This document shows positions 1-9,652 of a stretch of DNA of 64,000 nucleotides, in pieces. The notes under the pieces are model-generated. The model was given only the letters and a program-made list of their open reading frames with translations, was not told the DNA's origin and made no database searches. Position numbers and translations under genes: made by a program. Source of the DNA: Pseudomonas tructae. GTDB taxonomy: Bacteria; Pseudomonadota; Gammaproteobacteria; Pseudomonadales; Pseudomonadaceae. The stretch lies in the NCBI RefSeq assembly GCF_004214895.1, contig NZ_CP035952.1, forward strand, positions 5,342,501 to 5,406,500, given 5' to 3'. Positions within the stretch are counted from its first letter, which is position 1, and each line of letters starts with the position of its first letter.

Positions 1-1130
1 GCAAAGGCCACGTAGTGGAAAGTCAGCAAGCGCGCTGCCAAACCGGCACCCGGCCAGCGCATGGGCTGCGGCAGGATGTAGGTCGAGGCCTTGTACAGCG
101 CCAGGCCAATACCGTGCAGCGCGCCCCAGATGATGAAGTTGATGCTCGCCCCATGCCACAGGCCGGAAACCAGCATCGCCAGCAGCATGTTCAGGTTGCC
201 GCGCCATACGCCCTGGCGGTTGCCGCCCAGGGGAATGTAGACATAGTCGCGAATGAACAGCGACAGGCTGATATGCCAGCGGCCCCAGAATTCCTTGAGG
301 TTGTGCGCAGCATAGGGCGCATTGAAGTTGTCAGGCAGGCGAAAGCCCAGCAGCAAGGCAATACCGGTGACCAGGTTGGTGTAGCCGCTGAAGTTGAAAT
401 AGATCAGGAAGCTGTAGCCATACACGCTGAGCAGGATCTGCTCGGGCGAATAGCTGCCCGGCGTCTCGAACACCGGGTCGACCCATTCGCTGGCCAGCCA
501 GGCGCTGCAGAAGAACAGTTTGACCACCGCCAGGGCGATCAAGCCCAGCGCACGTTGCGGCTCCAGTACTTGACGAATACCGCTTGAGCGAATCTGCGGC
601 AGCATGTGCTTGGCGCGGTTGACCGGGCCGGCGATCAGGCTGGGGAAGAACGCCAGGTACAAGGCCAGGTCGAACGGCGATGCCGAGGGCATCTCGCGGC
701 GGTTGATCGACACCAGGTAGCTGACCGAATGAAAGGCGTAGAACGACAGACCGATCGGCACCAGCACTTCGAGCACCGGCAAGGAAACGTCGAGCCCCGC
801 GCTGGCCAGGGCGCCCTGCACGCCGCCGACGAAGAACTCCTGGTACTTGAACAGGTAGAAGCAGCCCAGTACCAGCAGCAATACCAGCACATAGCTGAAG
901 CGCCGGCCCGGATAACGCTCACCGACCAGACCGAGCAGGTACACCAGGGCGCTATAGCCGAGCAGGATGTACAAGGAGTTGAAGCTGAAACTGGCCACCA
1001 GAGCGTAACTGGCCGCCAACAGCAGTACGTTCTGCAGGCGAACGCTCCAGCACAGGCTCCAGTAAACGATGAAAAACAGTGTGAAGCAGAGGCCAAACTC
1101 GATCGAAAGGAAGCTCACAACGTAGTCCAT
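1..1130 (-). CDS. MBOAT family O-acyltransferase (AlgI-like), 3' end outside window
   Basis: This is a multi-pass inner-membrane protein of the membrane-bound O-acyltransferase family, of the kind that transfers acyl groups to polysaccharides or other exported molecules. About 376 residues are visible, with the C-terminus beyond base 1. The translation begins MDYVVSFLSIEFGLCF and carries family signatures: the ending GYTNLVTGIALLLGF, the segment FNAPYAAHNLKEFWGRWHIS, and LWHGASINFIIWGALHG, whose His is the proposed catalytic residue. The ATG at 1130 has no good ribosome site; a GTG a few codons inside (at VSFLSIEFG) is an alternative start. The acyl substrate cannot be told, and no partner gene (AlgJ/AlgX-like) is visible because the window ends here. 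Confidence 0.85.
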   Translation of the reverse strand, partial: MDYVVSFLSIEFGLCFTLFFIVYWSLCWSVRLQNVLLLAASYALVASFSFNSLYILLGYSALVYLLGLVGERYPGRRFSYVLVLLLVLGCFYLFKYQEFFVGGVQGALASAGLDVSLPVLEVLVPIGLSFYAFHSVSYLVSINRREMPSASPFDLALYLAFFPSLIAGPVNRAKHMLPQIRSSGIRQVLEPQRALGLIALAVVKLFFCSAWLASEWVDPVFETPGSYSPEQILLSVYGYSFLIYFNFSGYTNLVTGIALLLGFRLPDNFNAPYAAHNLKEFWGRWHISLSLFIRDYVYIPLGGNRQGVWRGNLNMLLAMLVSGLWHGASINFIIWGALHGIGLALYKASTYILPQPMRWPGAGLAARLLTFHYVAF

Positions 1131-1361
1131 TACGTGACAACAGAAATAGGAGGCTTCACCACCGCAAAGCCGCGAGGTAAAGCGGGCGCGATTATGGCAG
1201 AGAGCCACAACCCCTCACAATGCGAGCCCTGTAGAAAAATCAAGACTCCACCATCAGGCTTTGTGCAACAGAATGCGACGAAAGACCACCCCTGGCGATT
1301 TGCTCCCCCCGCCCCGCTCTGCTAGTGTCGCGCCGTTTATACTGCCACCGAGACAGCCGCC
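1131..1361. promoter_or_regulatory. intergenic region between MBOAT gene and xseB
   Basis: These 231 bases separate two divergent genes and should hold both promoters. On the plus strand TATACT at 1338-1343 is a good -10 box about 19 bases before the xseB ATG, but no clear -35 box lies at the right distance. No riboswitch or other structure is apparent. Confidence 0.35.
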
Positions 1362-1604
1362 ATGGCCCGAAAAAAAGCTTCCATTGATTTCGAGCAATCC
1401 CTTGCCGACCTGCAGGTCCTGGTCGAGCGCCTGGAGAACGGCGAGCTGTCGCTGGAAGACTCGCTGACCGCTTTCGAACAGGGCATCAGCCTGACCCGCG
1501 ACTGCCAGAGCGCCCTGGCCCAGGCCGAACAGAAGGTCCAGGTGCTGCTCGAGCGCGATGGAGAACTGGCCGCCGAACCTTTCGATGCGGACCAGCCAGA
1601 ATGA
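1362..1604 (+). CDS. xseB: exodeoxyribonuclease VII small subunit
   Basis: XseB is the small subunit of exonuclease VII, a cytoplasmic single-strand DNA exonuclease; several copies bind one XseA. The 80-residue protein starts [35 protein letters not shown], the typical short two-helix sequence of the family (usually about 70-85 residues). Its stop overlaps the ispA start by 4 bases, so the two are translationally coupled. The xseB-ispA-dxs order is common in Pseudomonas and E. coli. Confidence 0.95.
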   Translation: MARKKASIDFEQSLADLQVLVERLENGELSLEDSLTAFEQGISLTRDCQSALAQAEQKVQVLLERDGELAAEPFDADQPE

Positions 1605-2488
1605 TCGCCGCCTACCAGGCCAGTTGCCAGGCACGGGTCGACGCCGCTCTCGAGCAATTGTTCGTCGCGCCGTCGGTTGAGCTCACCCGCTTGTATGAGG
1701 CCATGCGCTACAGCGTCATGAACGGCGGCAAACGGGTGCGCCCACTGCTCGCCTATGCTGCGTGCGAGGCCCTTGGTGCGGCACCGGAACAGGCCAACGG
1801 CGCAGCGTGCGCGGTCGAGCTGATTCACGCGTATTCCCTTGTGCACGACGACCTGCCGGCCATGGACGATGACGACCTGCGCCGCGGCCAGCCGACTACC
1901 CACAAGGCGTTTGACGAAGCCTGCGCGATTCTCGCTGGCGACGGCCTGCAAAGCCTGGCCTTCAGCGCCCTGCTCGACTCGCAGTTGAGCCCGCAACAAG
2001 ACAGCATCCGCCTGGCCATGGTTCAGGCCCTGGCCCTGGCGGCGGGCCCGGCCGGCATGGTTGGCGGCCAGGCCATCGACCTTGGCTCGGTGGGCATCAA
2101 GCTCGACCAGAAGGCACTGGAGTTCATGCACCGGCACAAGACCGGCGCGTTGATCGAGGCCAGCGTCAAGCTTGGCGCCCTGGCCAGCGCCCGCGCCGAC
2201 CAGATCCAGCTCGAGGCGTTGCAGACGTACGCACAGGCCATCGGCCTGGCCTTCCAGGTCCAGGACGACATCCTCGATGTCGAGAGCGATACCGCCACCC
2301 TGGGCAAGCGCCAGGGCGCCGACATCGCCCGCGACAAGCCGACTTACCCGGCCCTGCTCGGCCTCGATGCAGCCAAGGCCTATGCCCTGGAGCTGCGCGA
2401 CCATGCCCTGCATGCCCTGCGTCCGTTTGACGCGGCGGCCGAGCCGTTGCGCGAATTGGCGCGTTACATTGTTGAACGGCGTAATTAA
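1601..2488 (+). CDS. ispA: farnesyl diphosphate synthase (geranyltranstransferase)
   Basis: IspA condenses isopentenyl diphosphate with dimethylallyl and geranyl diphosphate to give farnesyl diphosphate, the precursor of quinone side chains, undecaprenyl phosphate and heme O. The 295-residue protein has the first Asp-rich motif [10 protein letters not shown] at residues 83-92, followed by LRRGQPTTH, and the second motif DDILD near residue 225, which together bind the Mg-diphosphate groups. [10 protein letters not shown] (41-50) is the basic substrate motif. It overlaps xseB by 4 bases and precedes dxs, the first enzyme of the pathway supplying its substrates. Confidence 0.97.
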   Translation: MIAAYQASCQARVDAALEQLFVAPSVELTRLYEAMRYSVMNGGKRVRPLLAYAACEALGAAPEQANGAACAVELIHAYSLVHDDLPAMDDDDLRRGQPTTHKAFDEACAILAGDGLQSLAFSALLDSQLSPQQDSIRLAMVQALALAAGPAGMVGGQAIDLGSVGIKLDQKALEFMHRHKTGALIEASVKLGALASARADQIQLEALQTYAQAIGLAFQVQDDILDVESDTATLGKRQGADIARDKPTYPALLGLDAAKAYALELRDHALHALRPFDAAAEPLRELARYIVERRN

Positions 2489-2500
2489 GTGCAAACCGCA

Positions 2501-2556
2501 TCGCGGGGCAAGCCCGCTCCCACAGCGATCACTGTAGGAGCGGGCTTGCCCCGCGA
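2501..2556. repeat. paired REP palindrome between ispA and dxs
   Basis: Two head-to-head copies of a Pseudomonas REP unit lie at 2501-2525 and 2532-2556, with arms beginning TCGCGGGGCAAGCCCGCTCC. The same unit recurs at 4535, 17240 and 21715, with a half copy at 33484. It sits between two co-directional genes of one pathway, where it could limit read-through or protect the ispA mRNA 3' end. Confidence 0.92.
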
Positions 2557-2628
2557 TCAGCTCAAATGGGCAGCCATTACCGCAATAAGGTAAACTGCCG
2601 CCACTTCATATCTATAACGATTCGCCTG

Positions 2629-4527
2629 ATGCCCACGACGTTTCAAGAGATCCCCCGCGAACGCCCGGTCACGCCGCTGCTTGACCGTGCCGATACGCCT
2701 GCCGGCCTGCGCCGCCTGGCTGAAGCCGACCTGGAGAACCTGGCCGACGAACTGCGCCAGGAGCTGCTCTATACCGTTGGTCAGACCGGCGGGCATTTCG
2801 GTGCCGGCCTGGGCGTCATCGAGCTGACGATCGCCCTGCACTACGTCTTCGATACCCCGGACGATCGTCTGGTGTGGGACGTCGGTCATCAGGCCTATCC
2901 GCACAAGATCCTCACCGGTCGCCGCCAGCGCATGAACACCCTGCGCCAGAAGGACGGCCTCGCCGCCTTCCCGCGTCGCGCCGAGAGCGAGTACGACACC
3001 TTCGGCGTCGGCCACTCCAGCACCTCAATCAGCGCAGCCCTGGGCATGGCCATCGCCGCCCGCCTGCAGAACGATCCGCGCAAGTCGATTGCCGTGATCG
3101 GCGACGGCGCGTTGACCGCAGGCATGGCCTTCGAGGCGTTGAACCACGCCCAGGAAGTCGACGCCGACATGCTGGTGATCCTCAACGACAACGACATGTC
3201 GATTTCGCGCAATGTCGGCGGCCTGTCCAACTACCTGGCCAAGATCCTCTCCAGCCGTACCTACTCGAGCATGCGCGAGGGCAGCAAGAAGGTCCTCTCG
3301 CGCCTGCCTGGCGCCTGGGAAATTGCCCGCCGCACCGAAGAGTACGCCAAGGGCATGCTGGTCCCCGGCACCCTGTTCGAAGAACTGGGCTGGAACTACA
3401 TCGGCCCGATCGATGGCCACGACCTGCCGACCCTGATCACCACCCTGCGCAACATGCGTGACCTCAAGGGTCCGCAGTTCCTGCACGTGGTGACCAAGAA
3501 GGGCAAGGGCTTCGCTCCGGCCGAAGTCGACCCGATCGGTTACCACGCGATCACCAAGCTTGAGCCGGTAGACAAACCTGCCGTGGCACCCAAACGCGCC
3601 AGCGGGCCGAAGTACTCCGCTGTGTTCGGCCAATGGCTGTGCGACATGGCCGCAGCCGACCAGCGCCTGGTCGGCATCACCCCGGCGATGAAAGAAGGCT
3701 CTGACCTGGTAGCCTTCAGCGAGCGTTACCCGGATCGCTACTTTGACGTTGCCATCGCCGAACAGCACGCTGTGACGCTGGCTGCGGGTATGGCCTGCGA
3801 AGGTAGCAAGCCGGTGGTGGCGATCTATTCGACCTTCCTCCAGCGCGCCTACGACCAGCTGATCCACGACGTCGCGGTGCAGAACCTCGACGTGCTGTTC
3901 GCCATCGACCGCGCCGGCCTGGTTGGTGAAGACGGCCCGACCCACGCGGGCAGCTTCGACCTGTCGTTCCTGCGCTGCATCCCCGGCATGCTGGTGATGA
4001 CCCCGAGTGATGAGAACGAGTTGCGCAAGATGCTCAGCACCGGCCACCTGTACAACGGCCCGGCCGCCGTACGCTACCCACGTGGCAGCGGCCCGAATGC
4101 GCCGATCGAGAGTAACCTTGAGCCACTGGAAATCGGCAAGGGCATCGTTCGCCGCCAGGGCAGCAAGGTCGCCCTGCTGGTATTCGGCGTGCAACTGAGC
4201 GAGGCGTTGAAAGTTGCCGAATCGATCGACGCCACCGTGGTCGACATGCGTTTCGTCAAACCGCTGGACGAAGCCCTGGTGCGCGAAATCGCCGACAACC
4301 ACGAACTGCTGGTGACCGTCGAAGAAAACGCCATCATGGGCGGTGCTGGTGCTGCGGTCAGCGAGTTCCTGGCCCGCGAAGCGCTGCTCAAGCCGGTACT
4401 GCACCTGGGCCTGCCCGATGTGTATGTCGAGCATGCCAAGCCTGCCCAGATGCTCGCCGAGTGCGGCCTGGATGCCGCCGGGATCGAAGCCTCGGTGCGT
4501 CAGCGGATGCAACTGCTCGGTCTTTGA
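2629..4527 (+). CDS. dxs: 1-deoxy-D-xylulose-5-phosphate synthase
   Basis: Dxs makes 1-deoxyxylulose 5-phosphate from pyruvate and glyceraldehyde 3-phosphate using thiamine diphosphate; this is the entry step of the MEP isoprenoid pathway and also feeds thiamine and pyridoxal synthesis. I place the start at ATG 2629 ([16 protein letters not shown]), giving 632 residues; the reading frame stays open upstream to 2566, but that stretch is not conserved-looking. [15 protein letters not shown] carries the TDP-binding His, [15 protein letters not shown] is the TDP/Mg motif, and [12 protein letters not shown] holds the catalytic Glu of the transketolase-type pyrimidine domain. Flanked by REP pairs on both sides. 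Confidence 0.97.
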   Translation: MPTTFQEIPRERPVTPLLDRADTPAGLRRLAEADLENLADELRQELLYTVGQTGGHFGAGLGVIELTIALHYVFDTPDDRLVWDVGHQAYPHKILTGRRQRMNTLRQKDGLAAFPRRAESEYDTFGVGHSSTSISAALGMAIAARLQNDPRKSIAVIGDGALTAGMAFEALNHAQEVDADMLVILNDNDMSISRNVGGLSNYLAKILSSRTYSSMREGSKKVLSRLPGAWEIARRTEEYAKGMLVPGTLFEELGWNYIGPIDGHDLPTLITTLRNMRDLKGPQFLHVVTKKGKGFAPAEVDPIGYHAITKLEPVDKPAVAPKRASGPKYSAVFGQWLCDMAAADQRLVGITPAMKEGSDLVAFSERYPDRYFDVAIAEQHAVTLAAGMACEGSKPVVAIYSTFLQRAYDQLIHDVAVQNLDVLFAIDRAGLVGEDGPTHAGSFDLSFLRCIPGMLVMTPSDENELRKMLSTGHLYNGPAAVRYPRGSGPNAPIESNLEPLEIGKGIVRRQGSKVALLVFGVQLSEALKVAESIDATVVDMRFVKPLDEALVREIADNHELLVTVEENAIMGGAGAAVSEFLAREALLKPVLHLGLPDVYVEHAKPAQMLAECGLDAAGIEASVRQRMQLLGL

Positions 4528-4534
4528 GACCTCA

Positions 4535-4583
4535 TCGCGGGGCAAGCCCGCTCCTACAGTGTGGGAGCGGGCTTGCCCCGCGA
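4535..4583. repeat. paired REP palindrome between dxs and btuB
   Basis: Inverted REP arms at 4535-4559 and 4561-4583 fill most of the 72-base gap between dxs and btuB. The second arm ends 16 bases before the btuB ATG, so it must fold close to the btuB ribosome site if it is transcribed with the gene. Confidence 0.92.
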
Positions 4584-4599
4584 TAGCAATGGAACTGCC

Positions 4600-6450
4600 A
4601 TGAAATCCCTGCGCCTTGCCCCACTCCTGCTCTTGCCAACCACCCTGCTGGCCGACCCCATCGACCGCGAAAGCGCCCTGAAGCTGCCCAACACGCTGAT
4701 CAGCGCCAACCGCCAGGTCGAAGACCGCACCCAAACCAGCGCCGCCAACACGGTCTTTACCCGTGACGACATCGACCGCCTGCAGCCTTCCAGCGTCACT
4801 GACCTGCTGACCCGGGTGCCGGGTGTTCAGGTCTCGCGCACCGGCGGGCGCGGCAGCTTGCCGGGTATCTTCATTCGCGGCACCAAGTCGGCCCAGAGCC
4901 TGGTGCTGGTCGATGGCGTGCGCATCGCCAACACCTCGTCCGGCGATAGCGGCCTGCAGTTTCTCAACATTGATCAAATCGAGCGGGTCGAAGTACTGCG
5001 CGGTTCGCGCTCGGCGATCTACGGCAGCGATGCCATTGGCGGGGTAATCCAGATCTTCACCCGCCGCGCCAGCAAGCCCGGCCTGCAACCACGCTTGCAC
5101 CTGGCCGGCGGCAGCAACAAGAGCTGGCAGCGTGACGTCGGCCTCTCTGGCGGTGACGAGCGCACCCGCTTCAACCTCGCCGCCGGCCTGGACGAAACCG
5201 CCGGCATCAACGCCACCGGTGAGTCGTTCCCTGCCAACGGCGACCACGATGCCTACCGCAACAAGAGCCTGAGCCTGAACCTCAGCCATGTTGCCAGTGA
5301 CACGCTGGAGCTGGGCCTGAACCTGCTCGACAGCCGCGGGCGCAGTGAATACGACAACCTGTTCGGTGACCACAGCCATCCCTACACCGACTTCAACCTC
5401 AGCAGCATCGGTACGTATGCCGATGCGCAGCTCACCCAGATGTGGCATTCACGCCTGGAACTGGGTCACAGCGAGAACCGCGATACCAAACGCGACGCGT
5501 TGCAGCCGGGCGGTAGCGAGTTCAACACCTACCGCGACTCGATCAATTGGCAGAACGACCTGAGCCTCGACGAGCGCAACAACCTGTTGCTCGGTGGCGA
5601 CTGGTACCAGGATCGTCTGCACGCCAGCACGACCTTTGACGAAGACAGCCGCTGGAACCGCGCCGCCTTTGTCCAGCATCGCTACAAAGGCGACAGCTTC
5701 TCTACCGAAATAGGCATGCGCCGCGACCAGAACCAGCAGTTCGGCAGCCAGAACAGCTGGAGCGCCAGCTTCGGCCTGCCGCTCAATGCTGACAACGACC
5801 TGTTGCTGTCCTACAGCGAAGGTTTTCGCGCGCCGACCTTCAACGACCTCTACTACCCGGACTTCAGCAACTCCGACCTCAAGCCCGAGCGCTCGAAAAG
5901 CTACGAGTTGCAATGGCGCAGTCAACTGGCTGAAACCACCCGGCTGGAGGCATCGCTGTACCGCACCGACCTGCGCAATGCGATCTCCCTGGGCCCAAAC
6001 TACATTCCGCACAATGTCGGCTCAGCACGCATCAATGGTTTCGAAGCCAGCCTGCATCAGGATTGGTTCGGCTGGCAAAGCAGCCTGGGCCTGGCGCTGA
6101 TCGACCCGCGTGACCGTGATTCCGGGCACACCCTGGAACGCCGCGCCCGCCGAACCCTGAGTCTGGACCTGGATCGTCAGTTCGATCGCCTGGGTCTCGG
6201 CGCCAGCTGGCAAGCCGTCAGCAGCAGTTACGCTGACGCCGACAACAAGCGCTCGCTCAGTGGCTACGGCCTGATCGGTTTGCGCGGTAGCTGGAACCTG
6301 AGCCGCGAGGTTCGCCTTGAACTCAAAGCCGATAACCTGCTGGATAAAGCCTACAGCCGCGCCCAGTACAGCTACGGCGCAGGCTATGCCGATTACCGCG
6401 AAGAAGGCCGCACCTGGCTGCTCGGCGTCACCTGGACGCCGGCGCTTTAG
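4600..6450 (+). CDS. btuB: TonB-dependent vitamin B12 (cobalamin) outer-membrane receptor
   Basis: BtuB takes cobalamins across the outer membrane using TonB energy. The protein has 616 residues from ATG 4600 (MKSLRLAPLLLLPTTLLA, a signal peptide with a cut near LADP). The plug domain follows, with DRLQPSSVTDLLTRVPGVQVSRTGG and IFIRGTKSAQSLVLVDGVR; IERVEVLRGSRSAIYGSDAIGGVI is a hallmark of BtuB-like plugs. A beta barrel runs to the C-terminus and ends in an aromatic-rich strand (TWLLGVTWTPAL). The frame is open back to 4561, but that part is the REP element. The 3' end overlaps convergent btuF by 23 bases, supporting the B12 role over other siderophore-type receptors. Confidence 0.9.
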   Translation: MKSLRLAPLLLLPTTLLADPIDRESALKLPNTLISANRQVEDRTQTSAANTVFTRDDIDRLQPSSVTDLLTRVPGVQVSRTGGRGSLPGIFIRGTKSAQSLVLVDGVRIANTSSGDSGLQFLNIDQIERVEVLRGSRSAIYGSDAIGGVIQIFTRRASKPGLQPRLHLAGGSNKSWQRDVGLSGGDERTRFNLAAGLDETAGINATGESFPANGDHDAYRNKSLSLNLSHVASDTLELGLNLLDSRGRSEYDNLFGDHSHPYTDFNLSSIGTYADAQLTQMWHSRLELGHSENRDTKRDALQPGGSEFNTYRDSINWQNDLSLDERNNLLLGGDWYQDRLHASTTFDEDSRWNRAAFVQHRYKGDSFSTEIGMRRDQNQQFGSQNSWSASFGLPLNADNDLLLSYSEGFRAPTFNDLYYPDFSNSDLKPERSKSYELQWRSQLAETTRLEASLYRTDLRNAISLGPNYIPHNVGSARINGFEASLHQDWFGWQSSLGLALIDPRDRDSGHTLERRARRTLSLDLDRQFDRLGLGASWQAVSSSYADADNKRSLSGYGLIGLRGSWNLSREVRLELKADNLLDKAYSRAQYSYGAGYADYREEGRTWLLGVTWTPAL

Positions 6451-7237
6451 CCTGTAATAGCGCGCACAGCTTCGCCGTCGCCTCGATCATCTGCGGGCTG
6501 GGGCGCTCCAGGCCCTTGTCCGGCACCCGCAGCAGCAGGCCGTCACGCACGGCCGCAATCTGGGGCCAAGCCTTCCAGGCGTCGAGCTGAGGTTGATCGG
6601 CGGCGAAGATGACCGCGGGGTTGCGCGCCAGCACCGTCTCCAGGTTGATCTGTGGCGCCGGCTGAGTGAGGTCGGCAAACACATTGCGCGCACCGCAGAC
6701 GCTCAAGGCATCGGAGATGATCTGAGTGCCACCCACGGTGTACAGCGGCTTGTCCCAGACCTGATAAAACACCGTCAACGGACGCTCACGGCGGTACTGC
6801 TGGCGCAACGCGGCAAGGTGCTTGCGCAAGGCTGCGGCCAACTGCCCGGCTTGTTCCTGGCGGCCGATGCGCAGGCCAATTTCTTCGACCTGCGTGACCA
6901 GGTCATCCAGCTTGTGCACATCGACGCTGTACAGGGGAATCCCCAACCGCTCGAGCTGGTCACGCTGGGCCGCAGGCACGCTGCCTGGCCAGTACAGCAC
7001 CAGGTCCGGGCGTACGCTGAGCAGGCGCTCCATGTCCAATTGGCCATAGCCGCCAACCAGCGGCACATCGGCCACCTGCGCCGGCCGCTCTTGCCACTCG
7101 GCCATGCCCACCAGCAAGTCGCCGGCTTGCAGGTCGAGGATGATTTCAGTGATCGAGGGCGCCAGGCTGACCACCCGCGGCGCTGCCGCCAGCGGCATGC
7201 CGAAGGCCAGCAGCAACAGCCACAGATAGCGACGCAT
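6428..7237 (-). CDS. btuF: periplasmic cobalamin-binding protein
   Basis: BtuF is the periplasmic B12-binding component that feeds the BtuCD ABC importer. The 269-residue protein has a signal peptide ([22 protein letters not shown]) and starts its mature fold with VVSLAPSITEIILDLQAGDLLVG, as in helical-backbone (type III) metal/cobalamin binding proteins. RPDLVLYWPGSVPAAQ and the C-terminal SPQMIEATAKLCALL also match the family. It is convergent with btuB (23-base overlap) and its ATG overlaps the stop of the upstream membrane protein by 1 base. No btuCD genes are nearby. Confidence 0.88.
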   Translation of the reverse strand: MRRYLWLLLLAFGMPLAAAPRVVSLAPSITEIILDLQAGDLLVGMAEWQERPAQVADVPLVGGYGQLDMERLLSVRPDLVLYWPGSVPAAQRDQLERLGIPLYSVDVHKLDDLVTQVEEIGLRIGRQEQAGQLAAALRKHLAALRQQYRRERPLTVFYQVWDKPLYTVGGTQIISDALSVCGARNVFADLTQPAPQINLETVLARNPAVIFAADQPQLDAWKAWPQIAAVRDGLLLRVPDKGLERPSPQMIEATAKLCALLQAKAPASR

Positions 7238-7656
7238 CAGCCGAGCTGGCGAGGGATACGGTAGAGGTAGAGCAAGACCAGGCTGGAGATGGCCAGGAGG
7301 ATTTGCGGCACGGCCTCAAGGCCGACGAACACCGACAGCGCGGCAATCCAGGCCGGCAGGCAGGCGAACAGCATGCCCAGGCGACGGATGCGCGCCAGTT
7401 CGATCCAGGCCACAGGCTCGTCGTCTGTGTTCAGGGCCTTCTGGGTAGCGATCAGCCCATGCTTGTAGGCGCCAAAACGCGGCAGGCTGAGAAACATCGA
7501 AGCCACGCCGGCGATGAACATCGGCATGGCCAGGATCGGGATCAATGCCTGCGCGCCACCAAAGGCCCAGGCAAACACCAGCAATGGCGCCAGGGCCACT
7601 GCCAGGTATTGCCACCAGGCCAGCTCCAGGCGACGGCGAACCTGGGTGCGGGTCAC
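7237..7656 (-). CDS. conserved inner-membrane protein of unknown function
   Basis: I do not recognise this 139-residue protein beyond its being conserved next to ribA in Pseudomonas. It has a basic N-terminus ([16 protein letters not shown]), two adjacent hydrophobic segments (about 15-35 and 38-58), a polar middle (about 60-92), and two more hydrophobic segments near the C-terminus ending [10 protein letters not shown], so probably four membrane spans. It overlaps the ribA stop by 4 bases and the btuF start by 1 base, so ribA, this gene and btuF probably form one transcript. Confidence 0.75.
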   Translation of the reverse strand: MTRTQVRRRLELAWWQYLAVALAPLLVFAWAFGGAQALIPILAMPMFIAGVASMFLSLPRFGAYKHGLIATQKALNTDDEPVAWIELARIRRLGMLFACLPAWIAALSVFVGLEAVPQILLAISSLVLLYLYRIPRQLG

Positions 7657-8270
7657 GCCCGGCCGACCTCGCCCTGGTGCTCGTTACCCATCATATGGCC
7701 GAGCTTGCCGGCCTTGGTCGCCAGGTAGTGCTTGTTGTGCGGGTTGTGGCCGGTGTGCAGCGGCACGCGCTCGGCAACCGGGATACCCATGCCGGTGAGG
7801 GCCTTGACCTTGCGCGGGTTGTTGGTCATCAACCGCAACGACTTGACCCCCAGGTGCTCGAGCATTGGCTGGCACATGCCATAGTCACGCTGATCGGCGG
7901 CAAAACCCAGGCGCTCGTTGGCCTCAACGGTGTCGGCGCCGCCGTCTTGCAGTTCGTAGGCGCGGATCTTGTTCAACAGGCCAATGCCACGGCCTTCCTG
8001 ACGCAAGTACAGCAGCACACCACGGCCTTCACGGGCGATTGCCTGCAACGCCGCTTCGAGTTGCGAACCGCAGTCGCAACGCTGGCTGAACAACGCATCG
8101 CCAGTCAGGCATTCGGAATGCAGGCGCCCCAGCACCGGCTGCCCGTCGGCCACATCACCCAGGCTGAGCACGACGTGCTCGCGGCCGGTGGCTTCATCGA
8201 GAAAACCATGCATGGTGAAGGTCGCAAACGGGGTAGGCAGCTTGGAAGCGGCAACAAAAACGACGGGCAC
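7653..8270 (-). CDS. ribA: GTP cyclohydrolase II
   Basis: RibA opens the imidazole ring of GTP to start riboflavin synthesis, releasing formate and pyrophosphate. The 205-residue protein keeps the zinc triad in [18 protein letters not shown], the GTP-binding [16 protein letters not shown] and the terminal [16 protein letters not shown]. The start [18 protein letters not shown] gives the usual family length of about 200. This intact domain contrasts with the C-terminal domain of the DHBP synthase at 11696-12790, which lacks the cysteines. Confidence 0.97.
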   Translation of the reverse strand: MPVVFVAASKLPTPFATFTMHGFLDEATGREHVVLSLGDVADGQPVLGRLHSECLTGDALFSQRCDCGSQLEAALQAIAREGRGVLLYLRQEGRGIGLLNKIRAYELQDGGADTVEANERLGFAADQRDYGMCQPMLEHLGVKSLRLMTNNPRKVKALTGMGIPVAERVPLHTGHNPHNKHYLATKAGKLGHMMGNEHQGEVGRA

Positions 8271-8383
8271 GTTGTGCTCCTGATCAGTAACTTGAAAATT
8301 GACGTGGGGCGATTGTATCAGCAGCGTGGCAGCCCTGCTTAGGCTGAATTATCGAGCAAACAGATCGAGAAGTTCGATGTCGC
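8271..8383. other. short intergenic region, ribA promoter side
   Basis: 113 bases between two minus-strand genes. It should hold the ribA promoter and the end of the binding-protein transcript. I see no strong terminator, and no FMN riboswitch core. Confidence 0.4.
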
Positions 8384-9136
8384 CTACGGACGCTTGCCTG
8401 CACCGTCAAACGGATAGGGCTGTTGCCAGTGCTCGAAGATCGCCCGTAACTCGCCACTGGCCACCAGTTTGTCCATGCGCTGATCGAACAAGGCGCGTAA
8501 GGCCTTGCCCTCGGCGGTGCGCCCAAAAGCCAGGTACAGCGGCAACTCAACCAGGTGACTGCGACGGAACAGCTTGGGGTCAGGCGCCTGTTCAAGGACA
8601 TAGTCGACTTCGGTCAGGGCGTCGATATAGAAGTCGACGCGATCATGCTCAAGCATCGGCAAGATCCCCTCGCGGCGCTGGATTTCGCGAAAATGGCTGA
8701 CGTTGGGCAAGTAGTTCTTGTAGTCGTAGCCTCGCACCCAGGCCAGGCGATACTGGCCAAGGGTCTGCGGGGTGGGCACGGGACGGCTGGCCAGGCCCAG
8801 GGCATAGATATGGTCCATGTCGAAGTACCAGCGCGGGTACAGGTTGTCGGCGTTCTCTTCGCGATAGGAGCCGACCCAGGCATCCGCCTCACCGCGCTTG
8901 ACCAGGCCTACTGCCCGGCTGTACGGCGCACTCTGGGTACGAACCTTGACGCCGGCCGGCTCGAACACCTTGCGCAGCACGTCCCAGGCCAGGCCGCTGC
9001 CATCGGCGTTGGTATAATCGAGCCACTCCTCGCTGACCAGACGCACCTGGCCGGGTGTCGCCGGCGGCGCATCGGCCGCCTTGACCACACTTGCCGCCAG
9101 GACCAGCAACAACAGCAACAGCCGCCATCCCGTCAT
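8384..9136 (-). CDS. periplasmic solute-binding protein, SBP_bac_3-like, orphan
   Basis: This 250-residue protein resembles amino-acid-type ABC transporter binding proteins. It has a signal peptide (MTGWRLLLLLLVLAASVVKA-AD) and the two-lobe pattern: VRLVSEEWLDYTNADGSGLAWDVLRKVFEPAGVKV, then SAPYSRAVGLVKRGEADAWVGSY, and GKALRALFDQRMDKLVASGELRAIFEHW near the end. No permease or ATPase is adjacent, so it may act with a distant transporter or as a sensor-like periplasmic protein. It lies 12 bases before pgpA's coding end in the same direction. Ligand unknown. Confidence 0.75.
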   Translation of the reverse strand: MTGWRLLLLLLVLAASVVKAADAPPATPGQVRLVSEEWLDYTNADGSGLAWDVLRKVFEPAGVKVRTQSAPYSRAVGLVKRGEADAWVGSYREENADNLYPRWYFDMDHIYALGLASRPVPTPQTLGQYRLAWVRGYDYKNYLPNVSHFREIQRREGILPMLEHDRVDFYIDALTEVDYVLEQAPDPKLFRRSHLVELPLYLAFGRTAEGKALRALFDQRMDKLVASGELRAIFEHWQQPYPFDGAGKRP

Positions 9137-9148
9137 CGCCCCGCTCCC

Positions 9149-9652
9149 TTAGGTGAAACTCCATACCAGAAGCTGCATGCCCAGCCAGGCAAACACCCCT
9201 GCCAACACATCGTCGAGCATGATCCCGACCCCGCCATGCACATGGCGGTCGACCCAGCGAATCGGCCAGGGCTTGAGAATGTCGAAGAAGCGGAACATCA
9301 GAAAACCCGCCAATAGCCACTGCCAGCCTTCCGGCACCAGCCACAGGGTGATCCACATACCGACCATCTCGTCCCAGACGATCCCTTCATGGTCGTGCAC
9401 TTTCAAGTCATCGGCGACTTTGCCGCACAACCAGAAACCAAACAGCATAGTCAGGCCGAGCATCAACCAGTAACCCCAGTCGGGCATCATTTGCCACAAC
9501 GGGATAAAGGGTAGAGCCACCAGCGAGCCCCAGGTTCCCGGCGCCTTGGGCAAGGTTCCGGAGCCGAAGCCGAAGGCCAGAAAATGCCAGGGGTTGCGCC
9601 AGACCGACGGCGGAACGAACTCCGCAGGCACCTGCTTGGGGTGATCCGTCAC
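9149..9652 (-). CDS. pgpA: phosphatidylglycerophosphatase A
   Basis: PgpA removes the phosphate from phosphatidylglycerol phosphate at the inner membrane to give phosphatidylglycerol. The 167-residue protein shows family motifs GFGSGTLPKAPGTWGSLVALP, HDHEGIVWDEMVGMWITL and FRFFDILKPWPIRWVDRHVHGGVGIMLDDVLAG, with several hydrophobic spans. Its start overlaps the thiL stop by 4 bases; nusB-thiL-pgpA is a conserved order in Gammaproteobacteria. Confidence 0.95.
   Translation of the reverse strand: MTDHPKQVPAEFVPPSVWRNPWHFLAFGFGSGTLPKAPGTWGSLVALPFIPLWQMMPDWGYWLMLGLTMLFGFWLCGKVADDLKVHDHEGIVWDEMVGMWITLWLVPEGWQWLLAGFLMFRFFDILKPWPIRWVDRHVHGGVGIMLDDVLAGVFAWLGMQLLVWSFT

Noticed and set aside
3025..5448. 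Minus-strand open frame of 807 codons across dxs and btuB
   Set aside because: Shadow of two well-supported plus-strand genes; it crosses a gene boundary and a REP pair and shows no family motif.
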